Positions 46,670 through 59,129 of a DNA stretch of 64,000 nt are shown here, in pieces. Position 1 is the stretch's first letter. The number at the start of each line of letters is the position of its first letter. This DNA is from Marinobacter lipolyticus (lineage in GTDB: Bacteria; Pseudomonadota; Gammaproteobacteria; Pseudomonadales; Oleiphilaceae), in the NCBI RefSeq assembly GCF_018424605.1, contig NZ_QTKT01000005.1, positions 62,001 to 126,000 of the forward strand, read 5' to 3'. The translations under genes were made by a program, and so were the position numbers. The notes beneath the pieces were generated by a model, which had not been told where the DNA came from, made no database searches, and saw nothing but the letters and a program-made list of their open reading frames with translations.

Positions 46670-48469
46670 ATGCCTGAATATAAAGCGCCCCTGCGTGACA
46701 TCAAATTCGTAATGAACGAGCTGCTGGATAGCGAGCAGCACTACGCCAATCTGGAAGGTGCCGAGGATGCAACTCCGGATATGGTGGACGCCATCATCGG
46801 GGAAGGTGCCAAATTCTGTGAGCAGGTACTGTCTCCGCTGAACCAGGTGGGTGACACAGAAGGCTGTACCTGGAGCGAAGACGGCGTTAAAACGCCGACC
46901 GGCTTCAAGGAAGCATACCAGCAGTACGTTGAGGGCGGCTGGCCGTCCATGACTGCCGATCCCAACTACGGTGGTCAGGGCCTGCCTCATTCTCTGGGCC
47001 TGGTCATGAGCGAGATGGTTGGCACCTCCAACTGGTCCTGGGGCATGTACCCCGGCCTGAGCCACGGTGCGACCAACACCATTGAGGCCCACGGCACCGA
47101 GGAGCAGAAGCAGACTTACCTCACCAAACTGATCAGCGGCGAGTGGACTGGCACCATGTGCCTGACCGAGCCGCACTGTGGTTCCGATCTGGGCACCCTG
47201 CGCACCAAGGCAGAGCCCAACGCCGACGGCACCTACGACATTACTGGCACCAAGATCTTTATCTCTGCCGGTGAGCATGACATGGCGGAGAACATTGTCC
47301 ACATCGTGCTGGCGCGCCTGCCGGGCGCACCTGAAGGCACCAAGGGCATCTCCCTGTTCATCGTGCCCAAGAACCTGCCGAACGACGACGGATCTTCCGG
47401 TGAGCGCAACGCTGTTTCCTGTGGTTCCATCGAGCACAAGATGGGCATCCACGGCAACGCCACCTGCGTGATGAACTTCGATGGTGCCAAGGGCTGGCTG
47501 ATCGGGCCGGAGAACAAAGGCCTGAACTGCATGTTCACCTTTATGAACACGGCTCGTATCGGTACCGCGATCCAGGGTCTGGGCGCCGCCGAGCTGGGCT
47601 TCCAGGGTTCCCTGGCCTACGCCAAGGACCGTCTGGCCATGCGCTCGCTGAGCGGCCCGAAGAATCCGGAAGGCATTGCCGATCCGATCATCGTTCACCC
47701 GGACGTGCGTCGGATGCTGCTGACTCAGAAAGCGGTTGCCGAAGGCGCCCGTGCGCTGATCTACCTGACCGCGCAGCAGGCGGACATTGTTCACAGCGGC
47801 AAAACCGAGGAAGACCGTAAGGCGGCTGACGAAGCCCTGGGCTTCCTGACTCCGATTGCCAAGGCGTTCCTGACTGAAATCGGTTACGAAGCGGCCAACC
47901 TGGGCATGCAGGTATTCGGTGGCCACGGCTTCATTTCCGAGTGGGGCATGGAGCAAAACGTACGTGATGCCCGTATCGGCATGATCTACGAGGGCACCAC
48001 CGGCATTCAGGCGCTCGACCTGCTGGGTCGTAAGGTTCTGATGACCCAGGGCGAATCCCTGAAAGGCTTCACCAAGCAGGTTCACGTGTTCTGCAAGGAA
48101 AACGCCGACAATGAACAGCTGAAGGAATTCATCGAACCGCTGGCAGCGATCAACAAGGAGTGGGGCGACCTCACCATGAAGATCGGCATGACCGCGATGA
48201 AGAACCGCGAAGAAGTCGGTGCGGCGTCTGTGGATTATCTGATGTACTCTGGTTACGCCGTATTTGCCTATCTGTGGGCGCGTATGGCCAAGGTTGCGCT
48301 GGACAAGATGGTCGAGGGCACCACCGAGGAAACGTTCTACAACGCCAAGGTTCAGACAGCGCGCTTCTATTTCAAGCGCATGCTGCCGCGCGCCAAGGGC
48401 CACGCAGAAATGATGCTGGCTGGCGCAGACAGCCTGATGGACATGCCGGAAGACGCCTTCGCCATCTAA
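46670..48469 (+). CDS. acyl-CoA dehydrogenase, DmdC-like (first paralogue)
   Basis: 599 residues from the ATG at 46670, which has GAGGTG six bases upstream; a GTG three codons earlier lies in that site. An FAD enzyme of fatty-acid oxidation. Blocks: MCLTEPHCGSDLG (FAD/substrate), ITGTKIFISAGEHDMAENI, and the catalytic glutamate in IYEGTTGIQALDLLGRK. A ~130-residue C-terminal extension places it with the ~600-residue DmdC/PA0506-PA0508 type rather than the 380-residue classical type. Substrate length is not deducible. It is followed by an intrinsic terminator and then a close paralogue. Confidence 0.92.
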   Translation: MPEYKAPLRDIKFVMNELLDSEQHYANLEGAEDATPDMVDAIIGEGAKFCEQVLSPLNQVGDTEGCTWSEDGVKTPTGFKEAYQQYVEGGWPSMTADPNYGGQGLPHSLGLVMSEMVGTSNWSWGMYPGLSHGATNTIEAHGTEEQKQTYLTKLISGEWTGTMCLTEPHCGSDLGTLRTKAEPNADGTYDITGTKIFISAGEHDMAENIVHIVLARLPGAPEGTKGISLFIVPKNLPNDDGSSGERNAVSCGSIEHKMGIHGNATCVMNFDGAKGWLIGPENKGLNCMFTFMNTARIGTAIQGLGAAELGFQGSLAYAKDRLAMRSLSGPKNPEGIADPIIVHPDVRRMLLTQKAVAEGARALIYLTAQQADIVHSGKTEEDRKAADEALGFLTPIAKAFLTEIGYEAANLGMQVFGGHGFISEWGMEQNVRDARIGMIYEGTTGIQALDLLGRKVLMTQGESLKGFTKQVHVFCKENADNEQLKEFIEPLAAINKEWGDLTMKIGMTAMKNREEVGAASVDYLMYSGYAVFAYLWARMAKVALDKMVEGTTEETFYNAKVQTARFYFKRMLPRAKGHAEMMLAGADSLMDMPEDAFAI

Positions 48470-48490
48470 GGCGCGGGCAGGCAGACCCAG

Positions 48491-48522
48491 AAAGCCCGCT
48501 CTCCCCGGAGGCGGGCTTTTTT
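48491..48522 (+). terminator. intrinsic terminator between the two acyl-CoA dehydrogenase genes
   Basis: AAAGCCCGC / GCGGGCTTT, with an inner CTCC/GGAG pairing, followed by TTTTTT. It implies that the second dehydrogenase has its own promoter in the following 140 bp. Confidence 0.8.
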
Positions 48523-48658
48523 CATGAGTTAGCCTCGCCAATAGGGTAGAATACGCACCTATAAAAATAACCTTGAGCGGACACATAGCCGAGAGGAGCG
48601 CCACAGCCGACCGCTGGAGGCGCGCCGACAGACTGACTGGATTTTGGAGAGTTTTTAG

Positions 48659-50449
48659 ATGGCTGATTATCAGGCACCTTTACGTGACATGCGCTTTGTT
48701 CTGAACGAAGTTTTCGATGCCCCGGCACTCTGGGCCTCACTGCCAAAAGTGGCGGAAAACGTGGACCCGGATACGGCCGATGCCATTCTGGAAGAGGCCG
48801 GCAAAATCACCAGTGGTGTACTGGCACCCCTGAACCGCGAAGGTGATGAGCAGGGCTCGAAGTGGACTGACGGCGAAGTTGCTGCCCCGGAGGGCTTCAA
48901 GGAAGCCTATCAGACCATCGTGGAAGGTGGCTGGAACGGCCTGGGCGGTAACCCGGAATTCGGCGGCATGGGCATGCCCAAGACGCTGGTTGCCCAGTTC
49001 GAGGAAATGATGCAGGGCGCTAACATGGCGTTTGGCCTGGCTCCGATGCTGACCGCCGGTGCCTGTCTGGCGCTGGATGCCCACGGTAGCCAGGAACTGA
49101 AAGAAAAGTACCTGCCGAATATGTATTCCGGCGTCTGGTCTGGCGCGATGGATCTGACCGAGCCACACGCCGGTACCGATCTGGGTATTATCCGCACCAA
49201 GGCCGAGCCGAACGACGATGGCTCTTTCAACGTAACAGGTACCAAGATCTTCATTACCTGGGGCGAGCACGACATGGCGGAGAACATCATCCACCTGGTG
49301 CTGGCCAAGCTGCCGGACGCGCCCAAGGGTCCGAAAGGCATCTCCCTGTTCCTGGTGCCGAAATTCCTGGTGAACGAAGACGGTTCGCTGGGTGAGCGCA
49401 ACAGCTTCAGCTGTGGCTCCATCGAGAAGAAGATGGGCATCAAGGGCTCGGCCACCTGCGTGATGAACTTCGACGGTGCCCGAGGCTGGCTCGTGGGCGA
49501 GGAAAACAAGGGCCTGGCGGCGATGTTTACGATGATGAACTACGAGCGCCTGGGTGTTGGTATCCAGGGTATCGGCGCAGCGGAAGCTTCGCTACAGAGT
49601 GCTCGCGAATACGCCCTTGAGCGCATCCAGAGCCGCGCACCGACTGGTGCCCAGCAGCCTGAAAAAGCGGCCGACCCGATTCTGGTGCATCCGGACGTGC
49701 GCCGTATGCTGCTGACCATGAAGAGCTACGTGGAAGGCGGTCGTACCTTCTCGACCTACGTTGCCCAGTGGCTGGATATTTCCAAGTACGCCGAGGACAA
49801 CGAACGCCGCAAGCATGCCGAAGGCATGGTGGCGTTGCTGACTCCGGTTGCCAAGGCGTTTCTGACCGATCGTGGCCTGGATGCGTGCATCATCGGGCAG
49901 CAAGTGTTCGGTGGTCACGGCTTCATTCGCGAGTGGGGTCAGGAACAGCTGGTGCGCGACTGCCGGATTACCCAGATCTACGAAGGCACCAACGGCATCC
50001 AGGCGCTGGATCTGATGGGCCGAAAGGTAGTGGGTAGCCAGGGCAAGCTGTACGAACTGTTTGCCAACGATGTGGCAGCGTTCATCGAGGAGAACAGCGG
50101 CGACCAGAATCTGCGTCCGTACCTCGAGCCGTTGGCAGCCGCGTTTGAGCGCCTCTCCGATGTTACCGAGCATGTCATCAAGCAGGCCGGCGACAACCCT
50201 GACGCCATCGGGGCTGCCTCGGTGGACTACCTTGACCTCTTTGGTCTGACCGCGCTGGGGTACATGTGGGCGAAGATCGTCAAGGCGGCCGCGCCGAAAG
50301 CCGAGGGTGACACCTCCGGTTTCTACACCGGCAAGCTGAAAACGGCTCGGTTCTACTTTGACCGTTTGTTACCGAAGACGGTGTCTCTGGCGGAAGGCAT
50401 CCGCAGTGGCAGTGACGCCATGATGGCGCTCACCGCCGAGGAGTTCTGA
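48659..50449 (+). CDS. acyl-CoA dehydrogenase, DmdC-like (second paralogue)
   Basis: 596 residues, clearly homologous along the full length to its upstream neighbour (MADYQAPLRDMRFVLNE against MPEYKAPLRDIKFVMNE; IYEGTNGIQALDLMGRK against IYEGTTGIQALDLLGRK). The catalytic glutamate is kept. GGAGAG precedes the ATG. The pair probably covers different acyl chain lengths, as proposed for the PA0506/PA0508 pair; this is inference. The 189-bp gap before it contains a terminator and an AT-rich stretch (ATAAAAATAA near 48561) that may be its promoter. Confidence 0.92.
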   Translation: MADYQAPLRDMRFVLNEVFDAPALWASLPKVAENVDPDTADAILEEAGKITSGVLAPLNREGDEQGSKWTDGEVAAPEGFKEAYQTIVEGGWNGLGGNPEFGGMGMPKTLVAQFEEMMQGANMAFGLAPMLTAGACLALDAHGSQELKEKYLPNMYSGVWSGAMDLTEPHAGTDLGIIRTKAEPNDDGSFNVTGTKIFITWGEHDMAENIIHLVLAKLPDAPKGPKGISLFLVPKFLVNEDGSLGERNSFSCGSIEKKMGIKGSATCVMNFDGARGWLVGEENKGLAAMFTMMNYERLGVGIQGIGAAEASLQSAREYALERIQSRAPTGAQQPEKAADPILVHPDVRRMLLTMKSYVEGGRTFSTYVAQWLDISKYAEDNERRKHAEGMVALLTPVAKAFLTDRGLDACIIGQQVFGGHGFIREWGQEQLVRDCRITQIYEGTNGIQALDLMGRKVVGSQGKLYELFANDVAAFIEENSGDQNLRPYLEPLAAAFERLSDVTEHVIKQAGDNPDAIGAASVDYLDLFGLTALGYMWAKIVKAAAPKAEGDTSGFYTGKLKTARFYFDRLLPKTVSLAEGIRSGSDAMMALTAEEF

Positions 50450-50470
50450 TCCCTCGCGATCAGACCTTTC

Positions 50471-50512
50471 CGATAAAAAAGGCAGATCCTTCGGGATCTG
50501 CCTTTTTTATCG
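50471..50512. terminator. bidirectional terminator between dehydrogenase and endonuclease genes
   Basis: A perfect 19-bp stem beginning CGATAAAAAAGGCAGATCC with the stable tetraloop TTCG. A- and T-tracts at both bases allow use by both convergent genes. Confidence 0.88.
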
Positions 50513-50532
50513 AGGATGGCCAGGCTGGTGGG

Positions 50533-51168
50533 TTACAGGCTTTCAATCAGCTCCGGCTGTGCGATGAACGGGTTGTCATTGCCCTGAAGTTCGCTGACCT
50601 GGCGGTGACGGGTGAGTTCACGATCATCCGGTGGATCCATCCGGTTCCAGTTTTTGAACACGGTGGAGGTGCCAACCCAGGGCAGGTCGTAGGTATCGAC
50701 CATGTAGGCGACGGTACGCGCGACATCGCCCTTGACCGGCGCGGGTGGTTCAAAAAACTGGGCGCTTTCCCGGTTGCCGCATTCGTCCTCCCGTGCCCCA
50801 GCGCCCAACTGGTCATAACGGGCATTGCGCCGCCGCATTTCCACGCGGCTGGAAACCGGCACCATGTTGTGGAGGTCGGAGGCAATCTGGCGGTAGCGAT
50901 CGTCGTTACTGCATTGACGGGACGTGCCACAGCCCAGGGAGCTGCGAACCACAGACAGTGGGTAGATGTGCCCTTCGGTCATGGTGAAGCCCTTACTGGA
51001 AAACGGGGTATCACAGAAAAAGGACGTACCTCCTCCGGCGTACAGGGTGCCCCAGAACTGGTCACGGGCGACGGCATCGGGGTCACTGAACCGGGTGTTC
51101 TGGCCGATCACCAGCGGTGGCAGGAGCAAGAGAGAAAATGTCAGGGTGGCAAGTTTTGTTCTATTCAT
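50533..51168 (-). CDS. endonuclease I family secreted nuclease
   Basis: 211 residues with a signal peptide (~1-22, TFSLLLLPPLVIG). Endonuclease I (EndA/Vvn/Dns) features are the histidine block TEGHIYPLSVV, DLHNMVPVSSRVEMRRRNAR, and several cysteines suited to disulphides (FFCDTP, GCGTSRQC, EDECGN). The family cuts DNA and RNA in the periplasm or outside the cell with a beta-beta-alpha-metal fold. The usual EHVxP sequence is altered to EGHIYP, so activity should be checked. A homologue could influence natural transformation, relevant to comF, but no link is shown here. Confidence 0.75.
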   Translation of the reverse strand: MNRTKLATLTFSLLLLPPLVIGQNTRFSDPDAVARDQFWGTLYAGGGTSFFCDTPFSSKGFTMTEGHIYPLSVVRSSLGCGTSRQCSNDDRYRQIASDLHNMVPVSSRVEMRRRNARYDQLGAGAREDECGNRESAQFFEPPAPVKGDVARTVAYMVDTYDLPWVGTSTVFKNWNRMDPPDDRELTRHRQVSELQGNDNPFIAQPELIESL

Positions 51169-51288
51169 GGCTTGTTATACCTCGCAGTGCCGGCAAGTGC
51201 CTTTGCCATTCGGGCCACCTTTGGTTAATGGATAACCAGAGGCGGTCAATAAAATGACACTTGGTTCACTTACACTGTGAAGTATGGC

Positions 51289-51317
51289 ACAGAGACTCCG
51301 TGAAACAGAGTCTCTGT
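51289..51317. repeat. inverted repeat upstream of the endonuclease gene
   Basis: ACAGAGACTC / GAGTCTCTGT with a 9-nt loop, in the gap between the endonuclease start and the small helical gene. It could be an attenuator, an operator or the terminator of the small gene; no T-tract is seen in the minus direction. Confidence 0.4.
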
Positions 51318-51336
51318 TGTCTCGTTTTGTAGCATT

Positions 51337-51354
51337 GTGTTAACCAGTTAACAC
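51337..51354. promoter_or_regulatory. 18-bp perfect palindrome, possible operator
   Basis: GTGTTAAC / GTTAACAC separated by CA, one base beyond the stop codon of the small helical gene and ~170 bp ahead of the endonuclease start. The 2-bp spacing is too short for an RNA hairpin loop, which favours a protein-binding site. The binding protein is unknown. Confidence 0.4.
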
Positions 51355-51355
51355 T

Positions 51356-51619
51356 TCACTTCAGGCGGTCGCGGAGGCGCTGATAGCCCGCACGGACCTC
51401 TTCACCGAGTCGCTGGGCGGTCTCTTTGGCATCGTGACTGGCGTCTTCCGCATCATGAATGACGCTATCGAGCTTGTTGCGAAACTTTTCCCAGTCCTTT
51501 TCAAGATCATCCCACTCGTCTTTGACATCTTCCCGCGCCAGGTGTAGCTGAACCCGGGCTTCGTCGCGGTACTGTCTGATCTTGTCCGCGAGTTTCCTGA
51601 GATCGTCCTGAAAATTCAT
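51356..51619 (-). CDS. small amphipathic-helical protein, unknown function
   Basis: 87 residues from the ATG with GGAGGTG six bases upstream (an upstream in-frame start is rejected). Highly charged and predicted all-helical, with heptad-like spacing (KLADKIRQYRDEARVQLHL, then DDLEKDWEKFRNKL). There is no membrane segment or cysteine. It resembles LEA/stress-type helical proteins in composition only. It is monocistronic between holA and the endonuclease gene. Confidence 0.65.
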   Translation of the reverse strand: MNFQDDLRKLADKIRQYRDEARVQLHLAREDVKDEWDDLEKDWEKFRNKLDSVIHDAEDASHDAKETAQRLGEEVRAGYQRLRDRLK

Positions 51620-51719
51620 ACCAAGCACCTCCGTTGTCTGATGATGCTTATACAATGCTCCGGAACGGGAAAAACTGTCAATAGCGCCGCCGACACAGTG
51701 GCGGCAGGCTTGATCTGGA

Positions 51720-52727
51720 TCAGATCGATCGGTTCAGATGGGTGGCCATATCTTCCAGGAAGTGCCAGGGTGAGGCCGTTTCGAAGCCTTTGGTGGCCCG
51801 ATCAATCTGACTGCACAGTTCGAGTGCCTTGTGCAGCTGGAGGCGGGAAAGGCGACGGGCGGCCTGTTCGATGGTGCGGGCCCGCTGGGGCTGGAACACA
51901 CCGCGTTGCTTGAGGAAACCAGCGGGTGCTTCCCGGCGCCCAAGGGCGGCGCTCAGTTCCAGCGTCAGATTCAGATCGCGGGTCAGCACGGCCAGCAATC
52001 CCAGTGGGTTCTCGCCTTCCTGCCTCAGTACGCCAATCATCTTGCGCGCGTGCGCGGCGCGCCCGGCAAGCAGTTCGGCAACGAGTTCGAAGCCGTTGAA
52101 ACGGGAGCTGTCCTGCACCGCTTGTTCAATGGCTTCCTCGTCGATGGTTTTGTCGCCGCGGAACAAGGCCAGGCGGTCCAGTTCCTGGCTGGCGGCAAGC
52201 AGGTTTCCCTCCAGCCGTTCAGCGAGCATATCCAGTGCCCCGCGTGTCAGCTGCAGGCCCCGTGCTCGTGCCCGCTGCTGCAGCCAGCCGGCGAATTTGT
52301 CGCCGTCCACCGGCCAGACCGGCACGTGCACACCCTTGTTCTGAAGTTCCTTGTACCACTTGCGCCGGGTTTCCGCCGCGTCCAGACGAGCGCTGATCAG
52401 CAGCAGAATGATGTCATCCGGTGGATTCTGCAGCACCCGCTCCAGCACCGCGCGACCATCGCCGAGTTTGCCGGTGGGCAGATGGATTTCAATGCGGCGT
52501 TGCTCCGCAAACAGGGAAAGCGCACCGAACTCTTCTCCCACCGCACTCCAGTCCAGCTGATGGTCGGCGTGATAGGTCATCCGGTCATGGAAGCCGGCGT
52601 CCCGCGCTGCGGCGCGAATCTGGTCGCAGCACTCCTGAACCAGCAGCGGTTCGTCACCGGACACCAGGTATACCGGTGCCAGGGACTTTTTCAGGAGCTG
52701 AGGGAGCTGGGCCGGCTGGGTTTTCAT
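51720..52727 (-). CDS. holA: DNA polymerase III subunit delta
   Basis: 335 residues. The clamp-loader subunit that opens the beta sliding clamp. The N-terminus MKTQPAQLPQLLKKSLAPVYLVSGDEPLLVQE matches the family; the AAA-like core and C-terminal collar follow. It starts 2 bp after lptE on the same strand. The order leuS-lptE-holA is conserved across gammaproteobacteria. Confidence 0.94.
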   Translation of the reverse strand: MKTQPAQLPQLLKKSLAPVYLVSGDEPLLVQECCDQIRAAARDAGFHDRMTYHADHQLDWSAVGEEFGALSLFAEQRRIEIHLPTGKLGDGRAVLERVLQNPPDDIILLLISARLDAAETRRKWYKELQNKGVHVPVWPVDGDKFAGWLQQRARARGLQLTRGALDMLAERLEGNLLAASQELDRLALFRGDKTIDEEAIEQAVQDSSRFNGFELVAELLAGRAAHARKMIGVLRQEGENPLGLLAVLTRDLNLTLELSAALGRREAPAGFLKQRGVFQPQRARTIEQAARRLSRLQLHKALELCSQIDRATKGFETASPWHFLEDMATHLNRSI

Positions 52728-52729
52728 AG

Positions 52730-53308
52730 TCAGCGGCTTTCTTCGGTCTGCTCTTGCTCCCGCTCCGCTGCTTTGCGCAACTCCGCGATGCGCGCTTCGT
52801 TCAGCGGAGCGAGCCGGAAGATAATCTGTTGCGCCAGTCGCTCGTAGAGTTGCAGCCGAAGCTCCTCTTCCTCGCGCTGCTTCGCAAGCACGTTGGTTTC
52901 GTCGTAGCGGTAGGTTTCGCTGCTGTAGAGACTGGTTTCGGCGATCAGCGGCAGCTCATCGCGGGTCAATACGTCAATCTGCACGGTGTGGCGCAGGGTA
53001 TACTCCGCGGCCGCCGCCTGCACGGTGATGGCACTGGCGCGACGATCCTGCTGGAATCCTCTCAGGCGCAGCAGGTAATCGGCTTCCGCCGGAGGGCGCA
53101 CATCGATTTCACCGAGCTCCAGTTGTTCGGTCACCGACTGGCACAATTGTGCCGGGATCTGCTCAACGCAGGTCACCGCCAGGGGCTGCAGCCCCGGGGG
53201 AACCGGAGGTGCTCCACGAAGCTGGAAGCCGCACCCCGCCATAACGGCATACAGCATCGTGATACTGCTGATGCGAACGAATGTGGCGAGGGTCAGGCTG
53301 CTGGTCAT
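52730..53308 (-). CDS. lptE: LPS-assembly lipoprotein LptE
   Basis: 192 residues. Lipobox VMAGC at ~25 gives the lipidated cysteine, followed directly by GFQLRG, the usual LptE opening. LptE plugs the LptD barrel and helps insert lipopolysaccharide in the outer membrane. It begins 2 bp after the leuS stop and is itself followed by holA. Confidence 0.92.
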   Translation of the reverse strand: MTSSLTLATFVRISSITMLYAVMAGCGFQLRGAPPVPPGLQPLAVTCVEQIPAQLCQSVTEQLELGEIDVRPPAEADYLLRLRGFQQDRRASAITVQAAAAEYTLRHTVQIDVLTRDELPLIAETSLYSSETYRYDETNVLAKQREEEELRLQLYERLAQQIIFRLAPLNEARIAELRKAAEREQEQTEESR

Positions 53309-53309
53309 G

Positions 53310-56152
<2,843 letters not shown>

Positions 56153-56191
56153 TGCATACCCTGCAGCTGAATCCGGCGTGAGGGAGTTACT

Positions 56192-56740
56192 ATGACAGCA
56201 CCAGAACGAAGCCATCTCTCAGGCAAAGCCCTGGAAGTGTATGACCGCATGCTGGAACGGGTGCAGTCGCGCCTGAACGAGATGCAGGAGACGTCCCTGC
56301 AGACCCTCGAAGAAGAAATCCGCAAAGCGGTCGAAGTTGAGTACGAGCTGGAAGAAATGACCCGGGAGGAGGCGGATCTGCTGGGGGAATACCTTCAGCG
56401 GGATCTGCAGCATCTGTTGCATTTTGTCGAAGAGACCGGCGAAGGCTTGAAGGAGTGGTTGCAGCTGGACATTGCGTTGCTGGAACACGAGCTCTCGGAC
56501 AAGTTGCTATCGGTGGCGGACAAGACGCTGGTGGACACGCTGGAACTGCGGCAGAAGCTGGAGAACCAGGAGGTAGGTCATTACATTTCCGGCGAAGTGG
56601 CGACCGCCGGTATGTTTCAGTGCCTGAACTGCAGCCACATGCGCTGCCTGACCGCGACCAGTCATCTGGAACCCTGCGAGGCCTGTGGCTCCCACTATTA
56701 CGAGCGGGTGACCAGCCGCTGGCCCCGCAAATCGGAATGA
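56192..56740 (+). CDS. zinc ribbon-containing protein, YbeL family
   Basis: 182 residues. A long acidic helical region (~15-140) is followed by a C-terminal zinc ribbon with CLNCSHMRC and CEACGSHYYERV (DUF1451/YbeL type). The function is unknown. YbeL also neighbours leuS in E. coli, so the placement is conserved. It is divergent from leuS and convergent with lnt. Confidence 0.88.
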   Translation: MTAPERSHLSGKALEVYDRMLERVQSRLNEMQETSLQTLEEEIRKAVEVEYELEEMTREEADLLGEYLQRDLQHLLHFVEETGEGLKEWLQLDIALLEHELSDKLLSVADKTLVDTLELRQKLENQEVGHYISGEVATAGMFQCLNCSHMRCLTATSHLEPCEACGSHYYERVTSRWPRKSE

Positions 56741-56746
56741 CCCGAT

Positions 56747-58294
56747 CTATGGCCTGGGGATGATCCGCTCTCTGGCGAAAACGATTAGGATCAGCGCCAG
56801 GGTCAGCACCGGCCAGGAGCCGGACAGCATGTACGGGGTGTTTCCGCTTGCGGCGAACACTTCGCCCCGCAGCGTGTCGCGGGTGAACTGGGGGATGGCT
56901 TCGGTGATCTGACCGTGCTGGTCAATAATCACGGTCATGCCATTGTTGGTGCCACGCAGCATGTAGCGGCCGGTTTCCAGTGCCCGCATCCGCGCAATCT
57001 GCAGGTGTTGCAGGGGGCCGATGGAATCGCCGAACCAGCCGTCGTTGCTGATGGTCAGCAGCATGTCGGCGTTGCGGGCGTTGTGGGCGACAAAATCCGG
57101 ATAGGCCACCTCGTAGCAGATAAACGGCATGATCCGGTTGCCGTTGGCCATCAGCGGTGACTGATTGGCCGGTCCGCGGCTGAAGCTGGACATGGGCAGA
57201 TCGAAAAAGCCGATCAGGCCACGCAGCCATTGCTGCAGCGGCACGTATTCGCCGAAAGGCACCAGTTTCTGCTTGTGGTACATGCCCTCGCCGTTGCCGA
57301 TGGCCATGATGCTGTTGTGGAACGTGAAGTCTTCAATCCGGTTGCTGAACCCGTACCAGGGGATGCCGGTAATCAGGGTGCTGTTGTCACCCAGCTGCTC
57401 GCTGATGTGTTCGATGATCTTGCCGGCACTGTCCTGGGGAATGGGAATGGCGGTTTCCGGCCACAGGATCAGGTCGGTATCCCACTCGTTCTCGGTGAGC
57501 CCCAGGTACACCACGATCTGGTCCCGCAGAAAATCCGGATCCCATTTGATTTGCTGGGGGATGTTGCCCTGCATGGAGGCGAACGTGATGGTTTTATCGC
57601 TGACGGTTGTCCATTCGATTTTGGCAACCAGCGGGCCACTGACCCAGGGCAGGAGCGCGACGATCGCCACGAGAGCGGCAGCTCCGGCGCGCCGATTCAG
57701 TCCCAGCCACCAACAGGCGTAAAGCGCCACCCCGGACACCGTGATCCAGAAGGTGATCCCGTGAACACCAACAACCGGTGCAAACCCGCCCAGGGGACCA
57801 TCGACGTGGGCGGTACCGAGGTACAGCCAGGGAAAGCCGGTGAGCAGCCAGCCGCGTACCCAGTCACCAAGGATCCACACCGCGGGAAACAGCAGCAGGC
57901 GCCGCACCCGGCTTTCCTTTGCCAGCTTGCCCCAGCCCCAGAAGGCAAGCGCGTGAAACAGCGCCAGCCCGGCGACAAACAGCGACGTCAGAAGAATAGA
58001 GATCGGAATCGAGGTGTTGCCGTGCTCGCTGATGCTGATGTAAACCCAGCTTGCCCCGCTGCCGAACAGGCCGAGGCCGGTCAGCCAGCCAGCCCGGAAC
58101 AGCTTCCGGGATGCCAGCGGCACACAGGCGAGCAGAATCAACACAATGGAAACCGGCCCGAGCCACCACCAGTGGAAGGGCGAGAAGGTCAGCGTCTGCA
58201 ATGCGCCGGCAGCCACCAGCGTGACGGCCAGCAGCCAGCGGTTTTCGGACAGGGGGGTGTCGGTCGTTCGGGCTTTGGTCTCGTTATTGCTCAC
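56747..58294 (-). CDS. lnt: apolipoprotein N-acyltransferase
   Basis: 515 residues. An N-terminal part with 6-7 membrane helices (to ~220), then a nitrilase-like domain. The catalytic triad is visible as glutamate in WPETAIPIP, lysine in YHKQKLVPFGEYVPL, and cysteine in PFICYEVAYPDF. It adds the third acyl chain to lipoproteins in the inner membrane, which the lipoproteins here (LptE, DUF2931) would need. Its start overlaps corC by 11 bp. Confidence 0.95.
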   Translation of the reverse strand: MSNNETKARTTDTPLSENRWLLAVTLVAAGALQTLTFSPFHWWWLGPVSIVLILLACVPLASRKLFRAGWLTGLGLFGSGASWVYISISEHGNTSIPISILLTSLFVAGLALFHALAFWGWGKLAKESRVRRLLLFPAVWILGDWVRGWLLTGFPWLYLGTAHVDGPLGGFAPVVGVHGITFWITVSGVALYACWWLGLNRRAGAAALVAIVALLPWVSGPLVAKIEWTTVSDKTITFASMQGNIPQQIKWDPDFLRDQIVVYLGLTENEWDTDLILWPETAIPIPQDSAGKIIEHISEQLGDNSTLITGIPWYGFSNRIEDFTFHNSIMAIGNGEGMYHKQKLVPFGEYVPLQQWLRGLIGFFDLPMSSFSRGPANQSPLMANGNRIMPFICYEVAYPDFVAHNARNADMLLTISNDGWFGDSIGPLQHLQIARMRALETGRYMLRGTNNGMTVIIDQHGQITEAIPQFTRDTLRGEVFAASGNTPYMLSGSWPVLTLALILIVFARERIIPRP

Positions 58295-59129
58295 TTCGGG
58301 TTACCTGCAGCAGACGGATGACTCGGTTATCGGCGTTCGCAATAGTAAATTGCAGCCCGCCAAATGCAACCGATTCGCCCCGTCTGGGCAGGTGACCGAA
58401 TTCCTTGAGCACAACGCCACCAATGGTGTCGAACTCTTCTTCGTCCAGCTCGGTCTGGAAAAACTCGTTGAAATCGTCGACCGGCGTGACGGCTTTGACC
58501 GCGAAGGTGCCATCGCCGCGGGCCTTGATGTGGGTTTCTTCATCGAAATCGTGCTCGTCTTCGATCTCGCCCACAATCTGTTCGAGGACGTCTTCAATGG
58601 TAATGAGGCCGGCGGTGCCGCCGTATTCATCCACCACGATCGCCATGTGGTTGCGGTTTTCCTTGAATTCCTTGAGCAGCTGATTCAGGCGCTTGCTTTC
58701 GGGGACGAAGGTGGGCGGCCGGAGAATTTCGCGGGTGTGGTTCCAGTCCAGCTCGTTATTCAGCGCCAGTGGCAGAAGATCCTTGGCGAGCAGCACGCCG
58801 ATCACGTCGTCCTGGCTGTCGCCGATGACCGGGAAACGGCTGTGGGCGGATGCGATGATCTCGCCCAGAAATTCTTTCGGGTCCTGGGAGGCCTTGACGG
58901 TAACCATCTGGGAACGGGGGATCATGATTTCATCGACGCGCATGTCGATGACCTGCATGGCGCCTTCGATGATGCTCATGGCATCGGTGTCGATGATGTT
59001 CTGGGACTCGGCGTCCCGCAGGATTTCCAGCACGTCCTCTACGGACTCAGGCCCGCTGGAAAAGGCCTGTGATATACGCTCCAGCCAGGACTTGTTGCCC
59101 TGACTGCGACTCGACTGATCGTCGCTCAT
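58284..59129 (-). CDS. corC: CorC/YbeX CBS-pair protein
   Basis: 281 residues. Two CBS motifs (~65-190, starting [15 protein letters not shown]) and a C-terminal CorC/HlyC transporter-associated domain (~205-280, ending [17 protein letters not shown]). The family is tied to magnesium and cobalt efflux and, in newer work, to ribosome and membrane homeostasis. It lacks membrane helices. It overlaps ybeY by 4 bp and lnt by 11 bp, as in E. coli ybeZ-ybeY-ybeX-lnt. Confidence 0.94.
   Translation of the reverse strand: MSDDQSSRSQGNKSWLERISQAFSSGPESVEDVLEILRDAESQNIIDTDAMSIIEGAMQVIDMRVDEIMIPRSQMVTVKASQDPKEFLGEIIASAHSRFPVIGDSQDDVIGVLLAKDLLPLALNNELDWNHTREILRPPTFVPESKRLNQLLKEFKENRNHMAIVVDEYGGTAGLITIEDVLEQIVGEIEDEHDFDEETHIKARGDGTFAVKAVTPVDDFNEFFQTELDEEEFDTIGGVVLKEFGHLPRRGESVAFGGLQFTIANADNRVIRLLQVTRSEQ

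Noticed and set aside
46565..48604. Long minus-strand frame of 679 codons opposite the first acyl-CoA dehydrogenase
   Set aside because: It is the complement of a high-GC coding gene with clear family motifs on the plus strand; the composition is typical of an antisense artefact.
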